This document shows positions 40,655 to 49,115 of a DNA stretch of 64,000 nucleotides, piece after piece. The stretch's first letter is position 1; the number at the start of each line of letters is the position of its first letter. The notes under the pieces were generated by a model that saw only the letters and a program-made list of their open reading frames with translations, ran no database searches and had not been told where the DNA came from. The position numbers and the translations under genes were made by a program. Source of the stretch: Kroppenstedtia eburnea (lineage in GTDB: Bacteria; Bacillota; Bacilli; Thermoactinomycetales; DSM-45169); contig NZ_CP048103.1 in assembly GCF_013282215.1 (NCBI RefSeq), positions 1,178,001-1,242,000 of the forward strand, in the 5' to 3' direction.

Positions 40655-41362
40655 TCACTTCCACTCCAATCGTTGAAACCATGCGGCGGTTATAATCAAT
40701 AGGAAGAGACTCACCCCCAAGCTTACCTGCAACCAAAAGAGATGATCCGGCAAAAAGGGACTGACCAGTCCGGAGTAGGACCAAGGCAAGGCGTACAGCC
40801 ATTCCATAGAAAACAAAGGCAAGAAGCGACCGGCGATGGCCCCCAGTACCCCACAGGCAATGGGGATGGCTTGGTTCTCCAGACGGATGGCCAAAAAAAG
40901 CTGAATAATTAAGATCGGGGTGTAGGCGAGAACACTGAAAAGCACCTGTTTGATCAGAAAGGCCAGCGGCAAGGGCGAGGAGATGAACAACACCCAGATC
41001 AGGATGGTTATAAGGATGATCACCATCGCCTTGAGCAGCATGAGGATCAGCACCCAGAAAAACTTGGCCAGGTACATCTGGAAACGGGGAAAGGGAAAGG
41101 CAAGAAGCTGTTTCCATCCTTTGGACTCATGTTCTGTCCCGGCAACCATGCTGGTGAGAATCGCTCCGGTTAAGAAAATGGAGAGGGGAAGAAACAGATA
41201 CATCATATTGAAAATTACATAATCATCCCCCGAGCCCCAGCGCAAATGGTATTGCCACTGCGCCACCGTAACCGCGATCAGCAACAATCCGGAGCCCACC
41301 GGCAAGAGAAAGCAAATCAGCCCCAACTTCGCCCCTTCTGCCTTTAACAGACGCAGGTTCAT
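40655..41362 (-). CDS. Lantibiotic-immunity type ABC permease 1
   Basis: This 235-residue membrane protein has six helices and the family loop ILTSMVAGTEHESKGWKQLLAFPFPRFQMYLAKFFWV. It is a clear paralogue of the next gene and resembles LanE/MutE permeases. The ATG at 41362 overlaps the ATPase stop (ATGA) and is preceded by GGAAAGGG. With the ATPase it should form a heteromeric exporter for membrane-active peptides. Confidence 0.82.
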   Translation of the reverse strand: MNLRLLKAEGAKLGLICFLLPVGSGLLLIAVTVAQWQYHLRWGSGDDYVIFNMMYLFLPLSIFLTGAILTSMVAGTEHESKGWKQLLAFPFPRFQMYLAKFFWVLILMLLKAMVIILITILIWVLFISSPLPLAFLIKQVLFSVLAYTPILIIQLFLAIRLENQAIPIACGVLGAIAGRFLPLFSMEWLYALPWSYSGLVSPFLPDHLFWLQVSLGVSLFLLIITAAWFQRLEWK

Positions 41363-42264
41363 AAGCTGTTTCCCTTTCCTGTCCATTCAATAAAGATCTC
41401 TTCCAATGATTTTTTCTTCTCTTGAACATTCAGGATGGAGAAGGACTGAAGATGCTGGAATAGACGGGCTTTGTCCTTGGAATGTTGGATGGGGATGGTT
41501 AAAGTATGATGGTTCCTTTCCACCCTCCACCCTTGATTACGCAGGCTTTGGTAAGCCGCTGCAGGTTGCTCCAGCTCCACCAGCATCACAGGTGAACTCT
41601 GTTGCCGCAGGACATCAATCTCATCTTGGAAGATCAGTTGGCCTTGGTTGATGATCCCCACATGGGTGGCTACTTGTTCCACTTCGGTCAGCAAGTGGCT
41701 GGAGACCAGAACCGTGGAGCCGTAGAGGGTGGGCAATTCCTTGATTAAGTTTCGGATTTCCTGGATCCCGGCGGGGTCCAGCCCGTTGGTGGGCTCATCC
41801 AAAATCAAGAGTCTCGGTTTATGGATGAGGGCGATGGCGATTCCCAGGCGTTGTTTCATACCCAGGGAATACTCTTTTACGGGACGGTGTGCGTCTTGAC
41901 TTAACCGGACCAGCTCCAATGTTTCTTTGACGGATTGAGGTGGGAGGTCCAGTAAGTCAGCTGCGATTTTCAAATTTTTGAAACCGGACAGGTGTCCATA
42001 GTAGGAAGGGGATTCCACCAAGGAGCCCACCTGGCGAAGGACAGAGATTCGTTCCTCGGGCATTCGTTCCCCGAAGATTCGAATGCTTCCTGCTGTCGGT
42101 CGCAGGAGGCCGAGCAGCAATTTCAGTGTGGTTGTTTTGCCGGCCCCGTTGGGGCCGAGGAAGCCATAGATGGAGCCTGGGGGAACCTGTAAATCCACTT
42201 GATTGACGGAGATCTTGTCACCAAACCGTCGGGTCAATTTTTCTGTTTGAACGATGGCAGTCAT
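41359..42264 (-). CDS. ABC transporter ATP-binding protein (LanF/BcrA-like)
   Basis: This 301-residue ATPase has Walker A GPNGAGKT near 38, signature YSLGMKQRLGIAIAL near 133, Walker B LLILDEPTNGLD near 155 and the switch His in VSSHLLTEVEQV. A C-terminal domain of about 90 residues follows, as in BcrA and LanF proteins for bacitracin or lantibiotic resistance. The ATG at 42264 has AAGGGATG upstream. It heads the operon with the two permeases and is preceded by a phased operator. Confidence 0.9.
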   Translation of the reverse strand: MTAIVQTEKLTRRFGDKISVNQVDLQVPPGSIYGFLGPNGAGKTTTLKLLLGLLRPTAGSIRIFGERMPEERISVLRQVGSLVESPSYYGHLSGFKNLKIAADLLDLPPQSVKETLELVRLSQDAHRPVKEYSLGMKQRLGIAIALIHKPRLLILDEPTNGLDPAGIQEIRNLIKELPTLYGSTVLVSSHLLTEVEQVATHVGIINQGQLIFQDEIDVLRQQSSPVMLVELEQPAAAYQSLRNQGWRVERNHHTLTIPIQHSKDKARLFQHLQSFSILNVQEKKKSLEEIFIEWTGKGNSL

Positions 42265-42295
42265 GATTATCATCCCTTCAAGCTTAGCTCAAAGG

Positions 42296-42360
42296 GAAGG
42301 ATAGCAGACAAAAGTAACAAGAGGGTAAACGGGAGTAACAGGAGTGTAAAGGGTTGTTAA
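42296..42360 (-). promoter_or_regulatory. Phased response-regulator operator and promoter of the ABC operon
   Basis: On the minus strand five TTAC/TTAA units lie 11, 11, 10 and 11 bases apart (plus-strand positions 42357, 42346, 42335, 42325 and 42314), all on one helix face. TGCTATCCT follows as a probable extended -10. The array starts at the histidine kinase stop codon. OmpR-type regulators bind such direct repeats, and the linked regulator is the obvious candidate. Confidence 0.65.
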
Positions 42361-43445
42361 ACAGAGAGGGGAAGAAAAACGTGGATGGTCGTGCCTTCTC
42401 CTTTCTCACTTTGCACCTCCATCTTTCCTTGGTGGGCAGCGATCAGTTGCTTGGCGATGATCATCCCAAGTCCGGTGCCTGCTGAGGAAGGCCGCAGGGT
42501 GGAGCACCAGGTCTGTGGGTCATACGTGTCCAGGGTATTGCGATCCATCCCCACTCCGTCATCTCTCACCTGGATGCAGGCCTGATTTTCCTTTTGCTCG
42601 ACCTGGATGTGAATGGAGGTTCCTTCGGGATTATGGAGCACCCCATTCATCACCAGGTTTTGCACCGACCGTTTCAGATAGCGGGGATCAGCGACAAGGG
42701 AAAGAGAGGGGGCATCAGAGGCAAAGGAAAAGTGCCTGCCTTCGGCCAGGGGGCTGTTGGCCAAATCCAGGACGATTTCCTTTATGAAGGGAGTCAAGGA
42801 GATCCTTTCCCTTTGCAGGGGCAACTGCTGCTGATCAGCCAACACAAAGAGGTTCAGGTCCTTCATCCACTGTTCCACTTCTTCTGTTTTTTCTTCGATC
42901 TGGCGGCTGAACTGTTGGATGTCTGTCTCCGTCCAGTTATAGCGGGAAACGGACATCATGGAGGCATACCCTTTAATATAGGCGAGGGGTGTCTTCAAAT
43001 CATGGGAAATACCAGCGATCCAATCCCGCCTTTGCTTTTCCAGTCGCTTCCGTTCCTCCTCACTTGTCCGAAGGCGTTCCGTCAGTTGTTCCATGTGATC
43101 AAACAGGTCCCCGAAAAAGAAGAAAAGAAAGTGTCGTTTGGGTTGGTTTTTACGGAATTTAGAAAGGAGACCTTTCCGTAACGGGGGTTCTTCGTACACC
43201 CCTTTGGAAAGCTGGATCAGCCATCGAATCACGTGCACCATGGGGTAGACGACCATGATGCCTATATAGATTGAGAAGATCATCATAAACATAGAAAAAT
43301 AAGTCATGCTGTTCGGACGATATGAAAAATAGTGATGGAGGAAAGAGATCAGCAGGATGCCCAACAGGTAGACCAAGAGTGTAAGAAGCAATAAAAGGAA
43401 CAAGAGAGATAAGAAGCGCAAGATGGTCCGGAAGTGATATATCAT
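42357..43445 (-). CDS. Sensor histidine kinase of the bacteriocin-response system
   Basis: This 362-residue kinase has two N-terminal membrane helices (about 8-35 and 48-72) with only a short external loop, so it resembles intramembrane-sensing kinases more than large sensors. Dimerisation and phosphotransfer motif GISHDLKTPLAYIKGYA places the phospho-acceptor at His148. ATP-binding boxes follow: NLVMNGVLHN, IQVRDDGVGMD, GTGLGMIIAKQL and GEGTTIHVFLPL. It overlaps the response regulator stop (ATGA). It probably signals the presence of the peptide exported by the adjacent ABC transporter. Confidence 0.92.
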   Translation of the reverse strand: MIYHFRTILRFLSLLFLLLLLTLLVYLLGILLISFLHHYFSYRPNSMTYFSMFMMIFSIYIGIMVVYPMVHVIRWLIQLSKGVYEEPPLRKGLLSKFRKNQPKRHFLFFFFGDLFDHMEQLTERLRTSEEERKRLEKQRRDWIAGISHDLKTPLAYIKGYASMMSVSRYNWTETDIQQFSRQIEEKTEEVEQWMKDLNLFVLADQQQLPLQRERISLTPFIKEIVLDLANSPLAEGRHFSFASDAPSLSLVADPRYLKRSVQNLVMNGVLHNPEGTSIHIQVEQKENQACIQVRDDGVGMDRNTLDTYDPQTWCSTLRPSSAGTGLGMIIAKQLIAAHQGKMEVQSEKGEGTTIHVFLPLSV

Positions 43446-44164
43446 CTCATCCCCTCCTTACGCGGTGGAACAAACTTGTACCCCAACCCCCGGACATTGA
43501 TGAGAAAGCGGGGTTGTTTGGGATTTTGTTCGATTTTCTTGCGCAGACGGGAAATATGCATAACAACGGTTTTTTCTTCCCCGATGGCTTCCTGTTTCCA
43601 CACTTTCTCATACAACTCGGAGACATTGAAGATATGATGGGGATGATCACAAAAGAAGAGCAGGAGCTGAAATTCCCGGGCCGAGCAGTCCACCGGCTTT
43701 CCTTTCACTTGCAACTCTCCGGCGGAGCGAATCACTTGGAAGTCTCCGTAATCCAGTACCTCCGGCTGTTGCTGTGCCAATTGCTCTTGAAAATATCGGT
43801 GCCGTCGCAGAAGGGCCTTGATTCTGGCAACCAGCTCCAGGGCATGAAAAGGCTTTGTGACATAATCATCTCCCCCGTACCCAAATCCGACCAGTATATC
43901 CATATCCGCTGTGCGGGAAGTGAGAAACAGAATCGGCACTTTAGACGTTTTACGGATCTCCTGACAGAGGTCAAAACCACTGCCATCGGGCAACATTACG
44001 TCCAAAACGATCAAATCGTAGTCATTTTGGTCGATGAGATCCCGAGCTTGTTGACCCTTCGTCGCTGTATCAATACGGGAATACCCCTCCCGCTCCAACA
44101 AGAGACGGATCATCTCCAACAAGCCCTCCTCATCATCCACAAGCAGAATGCGAGGCGTCACCAC
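43442..44164 (-). CDS. OmpR-family response regulator
   Basis: This 240-residue regulator has a receiver domain with LLVDDEEGL, phospho-acceptor Asp55 in DLIVLDVMLPDGSG and Lys in YVTKPFHALEL. A winged-helix domain (about 135-235) contains DCSAREFQLLLFFCDHPHHIFNVSELYEKVW and VVMHISRLRKKIEQNP. The start is GTG at 44164 or 44161, after GGAAGGAG. Its likely target is the phased TTAC array before the ABC operon. Confidence 0.92.
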   Translation of the reverse strand: MVTPRILLVDDEEGLLEMIRLLLEREGYSRIDTATKGQQARDLIDQNDYDLIVLDVMLPDGSGFDLCQEIRKTSKVPILFLTSRTADMDILVGFGYGGDDYVTKPFHALELVARIKALLRRHRYFQEQLAQQQPEVLDYGDFQVIRSAGELQVKGKPVDCSAREFQLLLFFCDHPHHIFNVSELYEKVWKQEAIGEEKTVVMHISRLRKKIEQNPKQPRFLINVRGLGYKFVPPRKEGMR

Positions 44165-44499
44165 AGATGCTCCTTCCCAACATGTTCAAAAGTCTCAGGA
44201 TAGACTGAGGCTCCTTTTGCTTACAAAAGAGAGGTGCTCCATGGAAGAACGTAACATAGGGATGGAAGGATGACAATCCCTGGGGAGAAAGGGGTACTTG
44301 GTTTGTCGTTATGTTCAGGATCCGATTTAGAAAAAGTGACTCATATTGTAGTATATTACCGGTAGGAACGTCTTCATCCTTAATTAAGTTTAATGTGCTC
44401 CTTTGCTTGGGGGGTTCTCTCTGTGTTCATAGGTATACCCTTTCCATGAGGCTTCCCACCTGGATCAGACAACCCGACTCTTCACTGATTTGACATACT
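44165..44499. other. Intergenic region upstream of the two-component genes
   Basis: There is no supported gene. A short inverted repeat CTCAG / CTGAG lies near 44194-44210. The segment should hold the promoter of the leftward regulator gene. Confidence 0.4.
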
Positions 44500-44620
44500 G
44501 GAAGCGTTGTGAAAGAGGGATTCAGTCCATCAGTGTGCCCTTAATTTTATGAAAATGGTGGAGAAATACCGGGTAGGAGGAAGAATAACGGAATGGAATG
44601 TAAAATCCAATCCCGACCGG
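44500..44620 (+). repeat. Dispersed palindromic repeat, copy F (degenerate)
   Basis: Starts GGAAGCGTTGTGAAAGAGGG and ends ATGTAAAATCCAATCCCGACC. The left half of the hairpin is eroded and the right terminal sequence is missing. Confidence 0.65.
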
Positions 44621-44728
44621 CCCGACCCCAGATATGGATTTACCAGACACACCCTGGAAGAAGAGAAGGGGTATGCACCCCTGCCTTCGTTTAGACCATA
44701 CATACCGACCGGGAAGGGGAGAAGAGAG

Positions 44729-45874
44729 TTGAATGTGGTGATTGCACCGGATTCCTTCAAGGGGTCCATGAGCAGCCGGGAGGCGGCGGAGCGGGTCCGG
44801 GCGGGTGTGGCGCGGGTGTTTCCCGTCTGGGAGACGACGGTGGTTCCGATGGCTGACGGCGGTGAGGGGACGGTGGAAGCGATCCTGGCGGTGATCGGGG
44901 GGCGAAGGATGACAGCCAGGGTGAAGGATCCCCTCGGCAGGAGCATCGAGGCGGAATGGGGGTATTGTGAAAAAAGAGGTCTGGCCGTGATCGAGACGGC
45001 GGCCGCTTCGGGGTTGGCTCTGTTAAAGGAACCGGATCCCGCCCGGGCCTCCACCTATGGTACGGGACAGTTGTTAAAACAAGCCCTGGACCACGGTGTG
45101 CGGGAAGTGGTGATCGGCCTTGGGGGCAGTGCCACGGTGGATGCGGGAACCGGATTTTTCGCCGCCCTGGGGGTTCGCTTTTACGATGGACAGGGAGAGT
45201 TGTTGGAACCGGCCGGGGGAAACCTGGGGGAGATCGATCGCATCGATGGGTCCGGACTGGATCCCCGGTTGCAAAAAGTCCGGATCACCATCGCCTCTGA
45301 TGTGACTCATCCCCTGCTGGGACCGGAGGGGGCGATCCATGTCTTCGGCCCGCAAAAAGGAATTCAAGCGGAAGAGCTGGACCGCTTTGAGGAGGGGATG
45401 GGCCGGTTTGCGGAGCGCCTGGTCCGGGTGACGGGGCGGGATCACCGGTGGACTCCGGGGAGCGGGGCCGCCGGGGGCTTCGGTTTTTCCCTGCTCTCCC
45501 TGCTCAATGTCGAATGGGGGAGTGGGTTGGATCTGATCGCCGCTTGGGGTCATCTGGAAGAAAAAATACGACAGGCGGACCTGGTGATCACCGGGGAAGG
45601 ACGGATGGACCGGCAGTCCCTGTACGGCAAGGTTCCTGTCGGTATCGCCCGGATCGCCGCCCGGCACGAAATCCCCGTAGTCGCCTTCACCGGACAGATA
45701 CAAGGAGACCTGACCGAAGCGGAAGAAACCGGGATCTCGGTCATTCTCCCCATCACAGAGGGGCCGATCTCCCTGGAGGATGCGATGCGACAGGGGCCGG
45801 ATCTCCTGGAGAGAGCCGCTTGCCGCTTTGCGCAGGTTTGGCGGTTGGGGGAGTCAAGGGGCGTAAAAAGGTGA
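44729..45874 (+). CDS. glxK: Glycerate kinase (GlxK/GarK type)
   Basis: This 381-residue kinase phosphorylates glycerate, to 2- or 3-phosphoglycerate depending on the subgroup. Family motifs: VVIAPDSFKGSMSSREAAERV at the start, MADGGEGTVEAIL near 52, VIETAAASGLALL, GVREVVIGLGGSATVDAGTGFFAALG near 125, ASDVTHPLLGPEGA, and DLVITGEGRMDRQSLYGKVPVGIA near 295. Length fits the family. The start is TTG at 44729, 7 bases after GGGGAG; earlier frame extension runs into repeat F. Monocistronic with a strong terminator. Confidence 0.93.
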   Translation: MNVVIAPDSFKGSMSSREAAERVRAGVARVFPVWETTVVPMADGGEGTVEAILAVIGGRRMTARVKDPLGRSIEAEWGYCEKRGLAVIETAAASGLALLKEPDPARASTYGTGQLLKQALDHGVREVVIGLGGSATVDAGTGFFAALGVRFYDGQGELLEPAGGNLGEIDRIDGSGLDPRLQKVRITIASDVTHPLLGPEGAIHVFGPQKGIQAEELDRFEEGMGRFAERLVRVTGRDHRWTPGSGAAGGFGFSLLSLLNVEWGSGLDLIAAWGHLEEKIRQADLVITGEGRMDRQSLYGKVPVGIARIAARHEIPVVAFTGQIQGDLTEAEETGISVILPITEGPISLEDAMRQGPDLLERAACRFAQVWRLGESRGVKR

Positions 45875-45884
45875 AAAACGATGA

Positions 45885-45921
45885 AAAACAGCCCGCCCCT
45901 TTGGGGGTTCGGGCTGTTTTT
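45885..45921 (+). terminator. Terminator of the glycerate kinase gene
   Basis: AAAACAGCCCG / CGGGCTGTTTT stem enclosing CCCC...GGGG, followed by T residues. Confidence 0.88.
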
Positions 45922-45937
45922 GAGAATGGGCCTTCAT

Positions 45938-46069
45938 TTAGAAGTGTCGTGAAAAAGTACATCGCAGGGAGGGTTGGGTTTCACATGGAGCGTCTTTGGC
46001 TCGTCAGAACTTTGGCATCGGAATGTGAAACCCAATCCCGACCGACTCAGAAAACACTAAATCACTCTA
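45938..46069 (+). repeat. Dispersed palindromic repeat, copy G
   Basis: Starts TTAGAAGTGTCGTGAAAAAG, carries the normal hairpin core (45967-46045), and ends CTAAATCACTCTA, a right end with a 7-base deletion. The TA of its end is part of the TAG stop codon of the leftward methyltransferase-like gene. Confidence 0.82.
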
Positions 46070-46720
46070 CGCCCGGGCCAAAAACAGATAATCAGGGGAG
46101 CCGCTGAAATGGGGGACGGCAATCGTCTCCACCCGAAAGAAGGACTCCAGCCGGTTTTTAAATGCGTCTGCAGGGGAGGCGCTCCAGAAAGAGATGATGC
46201 CGTCGGGAGCCAGCAGTCGCTTCAATCTTTGGATTCCGTTTTCGGTATACAATCCCCGATTGGACTCAACCACCGTCCAATCCGGTCCATTGTCAATATC
46301 GAGGCTGATGACATCGAAGCTCTCCTTCGCTTGGCCGATCCATTCCACCAGATCCGCCTGGATCAGACGTGTCCGGGGATCTTCCAATGAATTGCGGGAG
46401 TGTTGGCAGAAGTATTCCCGATACCAACGGATGACCAGGGGTTCAATCTCCACCACCGTCACACGGTCCACCTCTGGATCGAGAAGAGCCTCGGCCAGGG
46501 AGAATCCGACCCCCAGTCCGCCGATCAACACCCTGCGCGGTGAGTAATGATTTTGAAGAGCAGAGCGGATCAGCGCCCGTTCCGAGTCCCCGTTGTAAGT
46601 GGCCATCAGAAACGTCCCATTGCTGATCAGCTCAAAATGACGCCCCCGGCGCTGAAGTTGCAACTCACCCCGCGGGGTCTGACAACGTTCGATCACTTCC
46701 GGCAGCTCAGACAATGGCAT
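46067..46720 (-). CDS. Spermidine synthase-like methyltransferase-fold protein
   Basis: This 217-residue protein has the spermidine synthase layout without the N-terminal tetramerisation domain: ALIRSALQNHYSPRRVLIGGLGVGFSLAEALLD holds the glycine-rich cofactor loop, then VTVVEIEPLVIRWYREYF, TRLIQADLVEWI and FDVISLDIDNGPDW. The catalytic Asp of true spermidine synthases sits in a similar DxxD loop, here DIDNG. It may act on another amine or be a methyltransferase. The ATG at 46720 has AAGGAGGGAG upstream. Its stop codon lies at the edge of repeat G. Confidence 0.78.
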   Translation of the reverse strand: MPLSELPEVIERCQTPRGELQLQRRGRHFELISNGTFLMATYNGDSERALIRSALQNHYSPRRVLIGGLGVGFSLAEALLDPEVDRVTVVEIEPLVIRWYREYFCQHSRNSLEDPRTRLIQADLVEWIGQAKESFDVISLDIDNGPDWTVVESNRGLYTENGIQRLKRLLAPDGIISFWSASPADAFKNRLESFFRVETIAVPHFSGSPDYLFLARA

Positions 46721-46803
46721 CTCTCCCTCCTTTTCACCCTGCCAAAACACAGATTCACCATCGGTCCCGCCAACTCCTTTTCGGAGTGGAAGGAGTTGTG
46801 TGA

Positions 46804-48363
46804 TCAGGATGAGACTCCCTTCCGCCATTGTTCCAGATCCCATACCTGATCGGTCCAGCCTTCATGAAAATCGGATTCATGGGAGACGAGGAGAACTGTG
46901 CCGGGGTAAGTTCGCAGAGCATCCCGCAAAGCCTCTTTGGCGGCGGCGTCCAGGTGGTTGGTGGGCTCATCCAGCACCAGCCAGTTGGCCGGGGTGAGCA
47001 TCAGCTTGCAGAGGCGGACCCGGCTCCGTTCTCCTCCGCTCAGGGAGGAGAGGGGCTGCATGAGATGTTCCCCCCGGATTCCGCAGCGCGCCAGAGCCTG
47101 GCGGATCTCTTTTCGGGTCCGATGTGGAAAAGCGGCCCACACCTCATCCATGGCTGTATGGGTGGATGGGGCATGCTCTTCCTGGACAAAGAAAGCGGGT
47201 TTGACGCGGTCTCCCAGCCGGAGTTGTCCGGACAGGGGGCTTATTTCCCCGAGCAACGTGCGCAGGGTGGTCGTTTTGCCGACACCGTTACGGCCGACGA
47301 GGGCCACCTTTTCGCCGCGCTTGATTTGCAAATCGACGGCGGGATACAAGGGTTTGCCGTATCCAACGGTTAATCCTTTCGTTTCCAACACCATCGTCAC
47401 CGGCTCGATGGCGACGGAAAAGGCAAACCTGGGCGGGGGGGATGAGTGCGGCGGATCGATCCGTTCCATCCGCTCCAGCCGTTTTTCCCGACTCTTCGCT
47501 TGCCGGGCTGTTGATGCCCGCGCCTTGTTCCGCCGGATGTAATCCTCCAACCGCTTCACTTCCTCCTGTTGTTGCCGGTATGCCTGGTGTACCTGCTGCT
47601 TCCGCAGTTCAGAGGCGGCCAAAAACTGTGTGTAATTTCCGGGGTAGCGGGTGATCCGCCGATGCTCCAGATGAAAGATCACCTCCGCTGTCCGGTCCAT
47701 AAACTCCCGGTCATGGGAAATGAGCAGAAATGCCCCCGGAGAGTTCCGCAGGGTCTCGGCAAGCCAGTCAATATGGGCCGGGTCCAGGTAATTGGTCGGC
47801 TCATCCAACAGCAACAGATCCGGTTGCTGCAACAGTAATTTGGCGAGCAGCAATTTGGTCCGTTGTCCCCCTGACAGCCGGCTGACGTCAGTTTCCAACC
47901 CGAGGGAAGTCAGACCCAGACCGGCGGCGGTCTCTTCCACCCGGGAGTCGATGGTGTAAAAATCCCCTCTTTCCAGCTGTTCCAGCAGCAGGGTGTACCG
48001 TTTAAACAGGCGTTCCAGTTCTTCACCTTCGGCTTTGCCCATCTTTTGTGTGACCTTCTCCAACTCCGTTTCCGCTTCATAAAGATCGGCAAAAGCCGTC
48101 TTCATAAAGGAACGGATGCTTTCGCCCCGTTTCAGATTCAGATGTTGATCCAAGACACCCACACGCATCCGCGGGAGACGGTCCATCCTGCCTTCGTCCG
48201 GCAGCAGGGTTCCTGCCAGAATCTGCAAAAATGTCGTTTTTCCCACTCCGTTGGGACCGACCAGCCCCGCATGCTCCCCCGGCAGCAACCGGAACCCAAC
48301 CCGGTCGAGGATGGTCCGGTCGCCGAATCGATGGGTGAGGTTTTCCACGTGAATCAAGCTCAT
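46804..48363 (-). CDS. ABC-F family ATPase (ribosome-associated)
   Basis: This 519-residue protein has two ABC domains and no membrane part. The first has GPNGVGKTT and LSGGQRTKLLLAKLLLQQPDLLLLDEPTNYLD, the second GRNGVGKTT and LSGGERSRVRLCKLMLTPANWLVLDEPTNHLD. The interdomain linker (YIRRNKARASTARQAKSREKRLERMERI) is the segment that enters the ribosomal E site in the family. It could be a housekeeping factor or an antibiotic-resistance ABC-F. The terminator in its leader favours the latter. The ATG at 48363 follows GGAGGG. Confidence 0.9.
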   Translation of the reverse strand: MSLIHVENLTHRFGDRTILDRVGFRLLPGEHAGLVGPNGVGKTTFLQILAGTLLPDEGRMDRLPRMRVGVLDQHLNLKRGESIRSFMKTAFADLYEAETELEKVTQKMGKAEGEELERLFKRYTLLLEQLERGDFYTIDSRVEETAAGLGLTSLGLETDVSRLSGGQRTKLLLAKLLLQQPDLLLLDEPTNYLDPAHIDWLAETLRNSPGAFLLISHDREFMDRTAEVIFHLEHRRITRYPGNYTQFLAASELRKQQVHQAYRQQQEEVKRLEDYIRRNKARASTARQAKSREKRLERMERIDPPHSSPPPRFAFSVAIEPVTMVLETKGLTVGYGKPLYPAVDLQIKRGEKVALVGRNGVGKTTTLRTLLGEISPLSGQLRLGDRVKPAFFVQEEHAPSTHTAMDEVWAAFPHRTRKEIRQALARCGIRGEHLMQPLSSLSGGERSRVRLCKLMLTPANWLVLDEPTNHLDAAAKEALRDALRTYPGTVLLVSHESDFHEGWTDQVWDLEQWRKGVSS

Positions 48364-48435
48364 GTTCCATTCCCTCCCTGGAAAACAGTTCGCCGGCCGA
48401 ACCATCTGCCAAAGGTGCAGACTCCATCCCAGTAC

Positions 48436-48463
48436 AAAAAAGGACCGCGAACAGTCGCGATCC
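48436..48463 (-). terminator. Leader terminator (attenuator) of the ABC-F gene
   Basis: On the minus strand GGATCGCGA / TCGCGGTCC with a CTGT loop and TTTTTTGT lies 72-100 bases before the ABC-F start codon. No other gene ends here, so it should terminate the ABC-F transcript itself unless relieved. Antibiotic-resistance ABC-F genes are commonly controlled this way. Confidence 0.7.
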
Positions 48464-48823
48464 CTTCATGAAAAGCGGGGTGTAAGATCCCCCTGCATTC
48501 ATCCCGGATGGTGCCGGATGGGTTTGCGACGCTCCGCAAATGGTTGGCCGTATACCTGAAAATGGGCAGACTTCTCCCGTATCAGCCAAAAACCATTTGC
48601 AGAACGGTGGACAAACGCATCAGACTCCCATCCCTCCTTCATCTATCATCCATATCAGTGTATCACATCACCTCTCATCTATCCAAAGAGGATTTGCCCA
48701 GATCATTTTCAGCCCGACGGATCGTGTGCTGTTCTCCCTGATCAGGCGAAAGCCCTGCAAATCTGGACAGGAGTGGACAGATCCATTTCTGTTCTCTTAT
48801 AGTGAAGTGGAAGATCGAATATC

Positions 48824-49072
48824 GCCGATCCATCGGTCGGCTGAAAAGGGAAGTTCGGTGCAAATCCGACGCCGTCCCGCCACTGTGATGGGGATCGCTG
48901 TTCATCGGAACGGGAGCGATCCCCATCAGCCGGGAGACCTGTCTGTTCCAGGCTGCCACATGTACCTGCGAGGATGGGGAGGTGAGTCGGGGGCCGCCTG
49001 TTGCCCATCGGGGCAACGGGCGGTTGCCGGCCATGTGCGGTACGCATCCTCGGGGATTGTTTTTTATTTTAT
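48824..49072 (+). promoter_or_regulatory. Cobalamin riboswitch with terminator
   Basis: The conserved core is present: GGGAAGTTCGGTGCAAATCC, then CCGTCCCGCCACTGTGATGGG at 48873-48892, a variable hairpin, and CAGCCGGGAGACCTG at 48927-48941. Downstream CGAGGATG (48969-48976) can pair with CATCCTCG (49045-49052) in front of TTTTTTATTTT, the likely terminator. It should repress cobB and cobQ when adenosylcobalamin is abundant. cobB starts 44 bases later. Confidence 0.93.
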
Positions 49073-49115
49073 GGGGAATCGTCGGTTGCCGGCATTTCCC
49101 GTCGGGGGGAGAAAG

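Noticed and set aside
45448-46107. A 219-codon frame overlapping the end of the glycerate kinase gene
   Set aside because: It runs through the kinase, its terminator and repeat G in a different frame, with an Arg-rich shadow composition.
48077-48589. A leader reading frame upstream of the ABC-F gene
   Set aside because: It overlaps the ABC-F gene in another frame for a long distance and its start lacks a convincing ribosome binding site, so it is not a typical short leader peptide.
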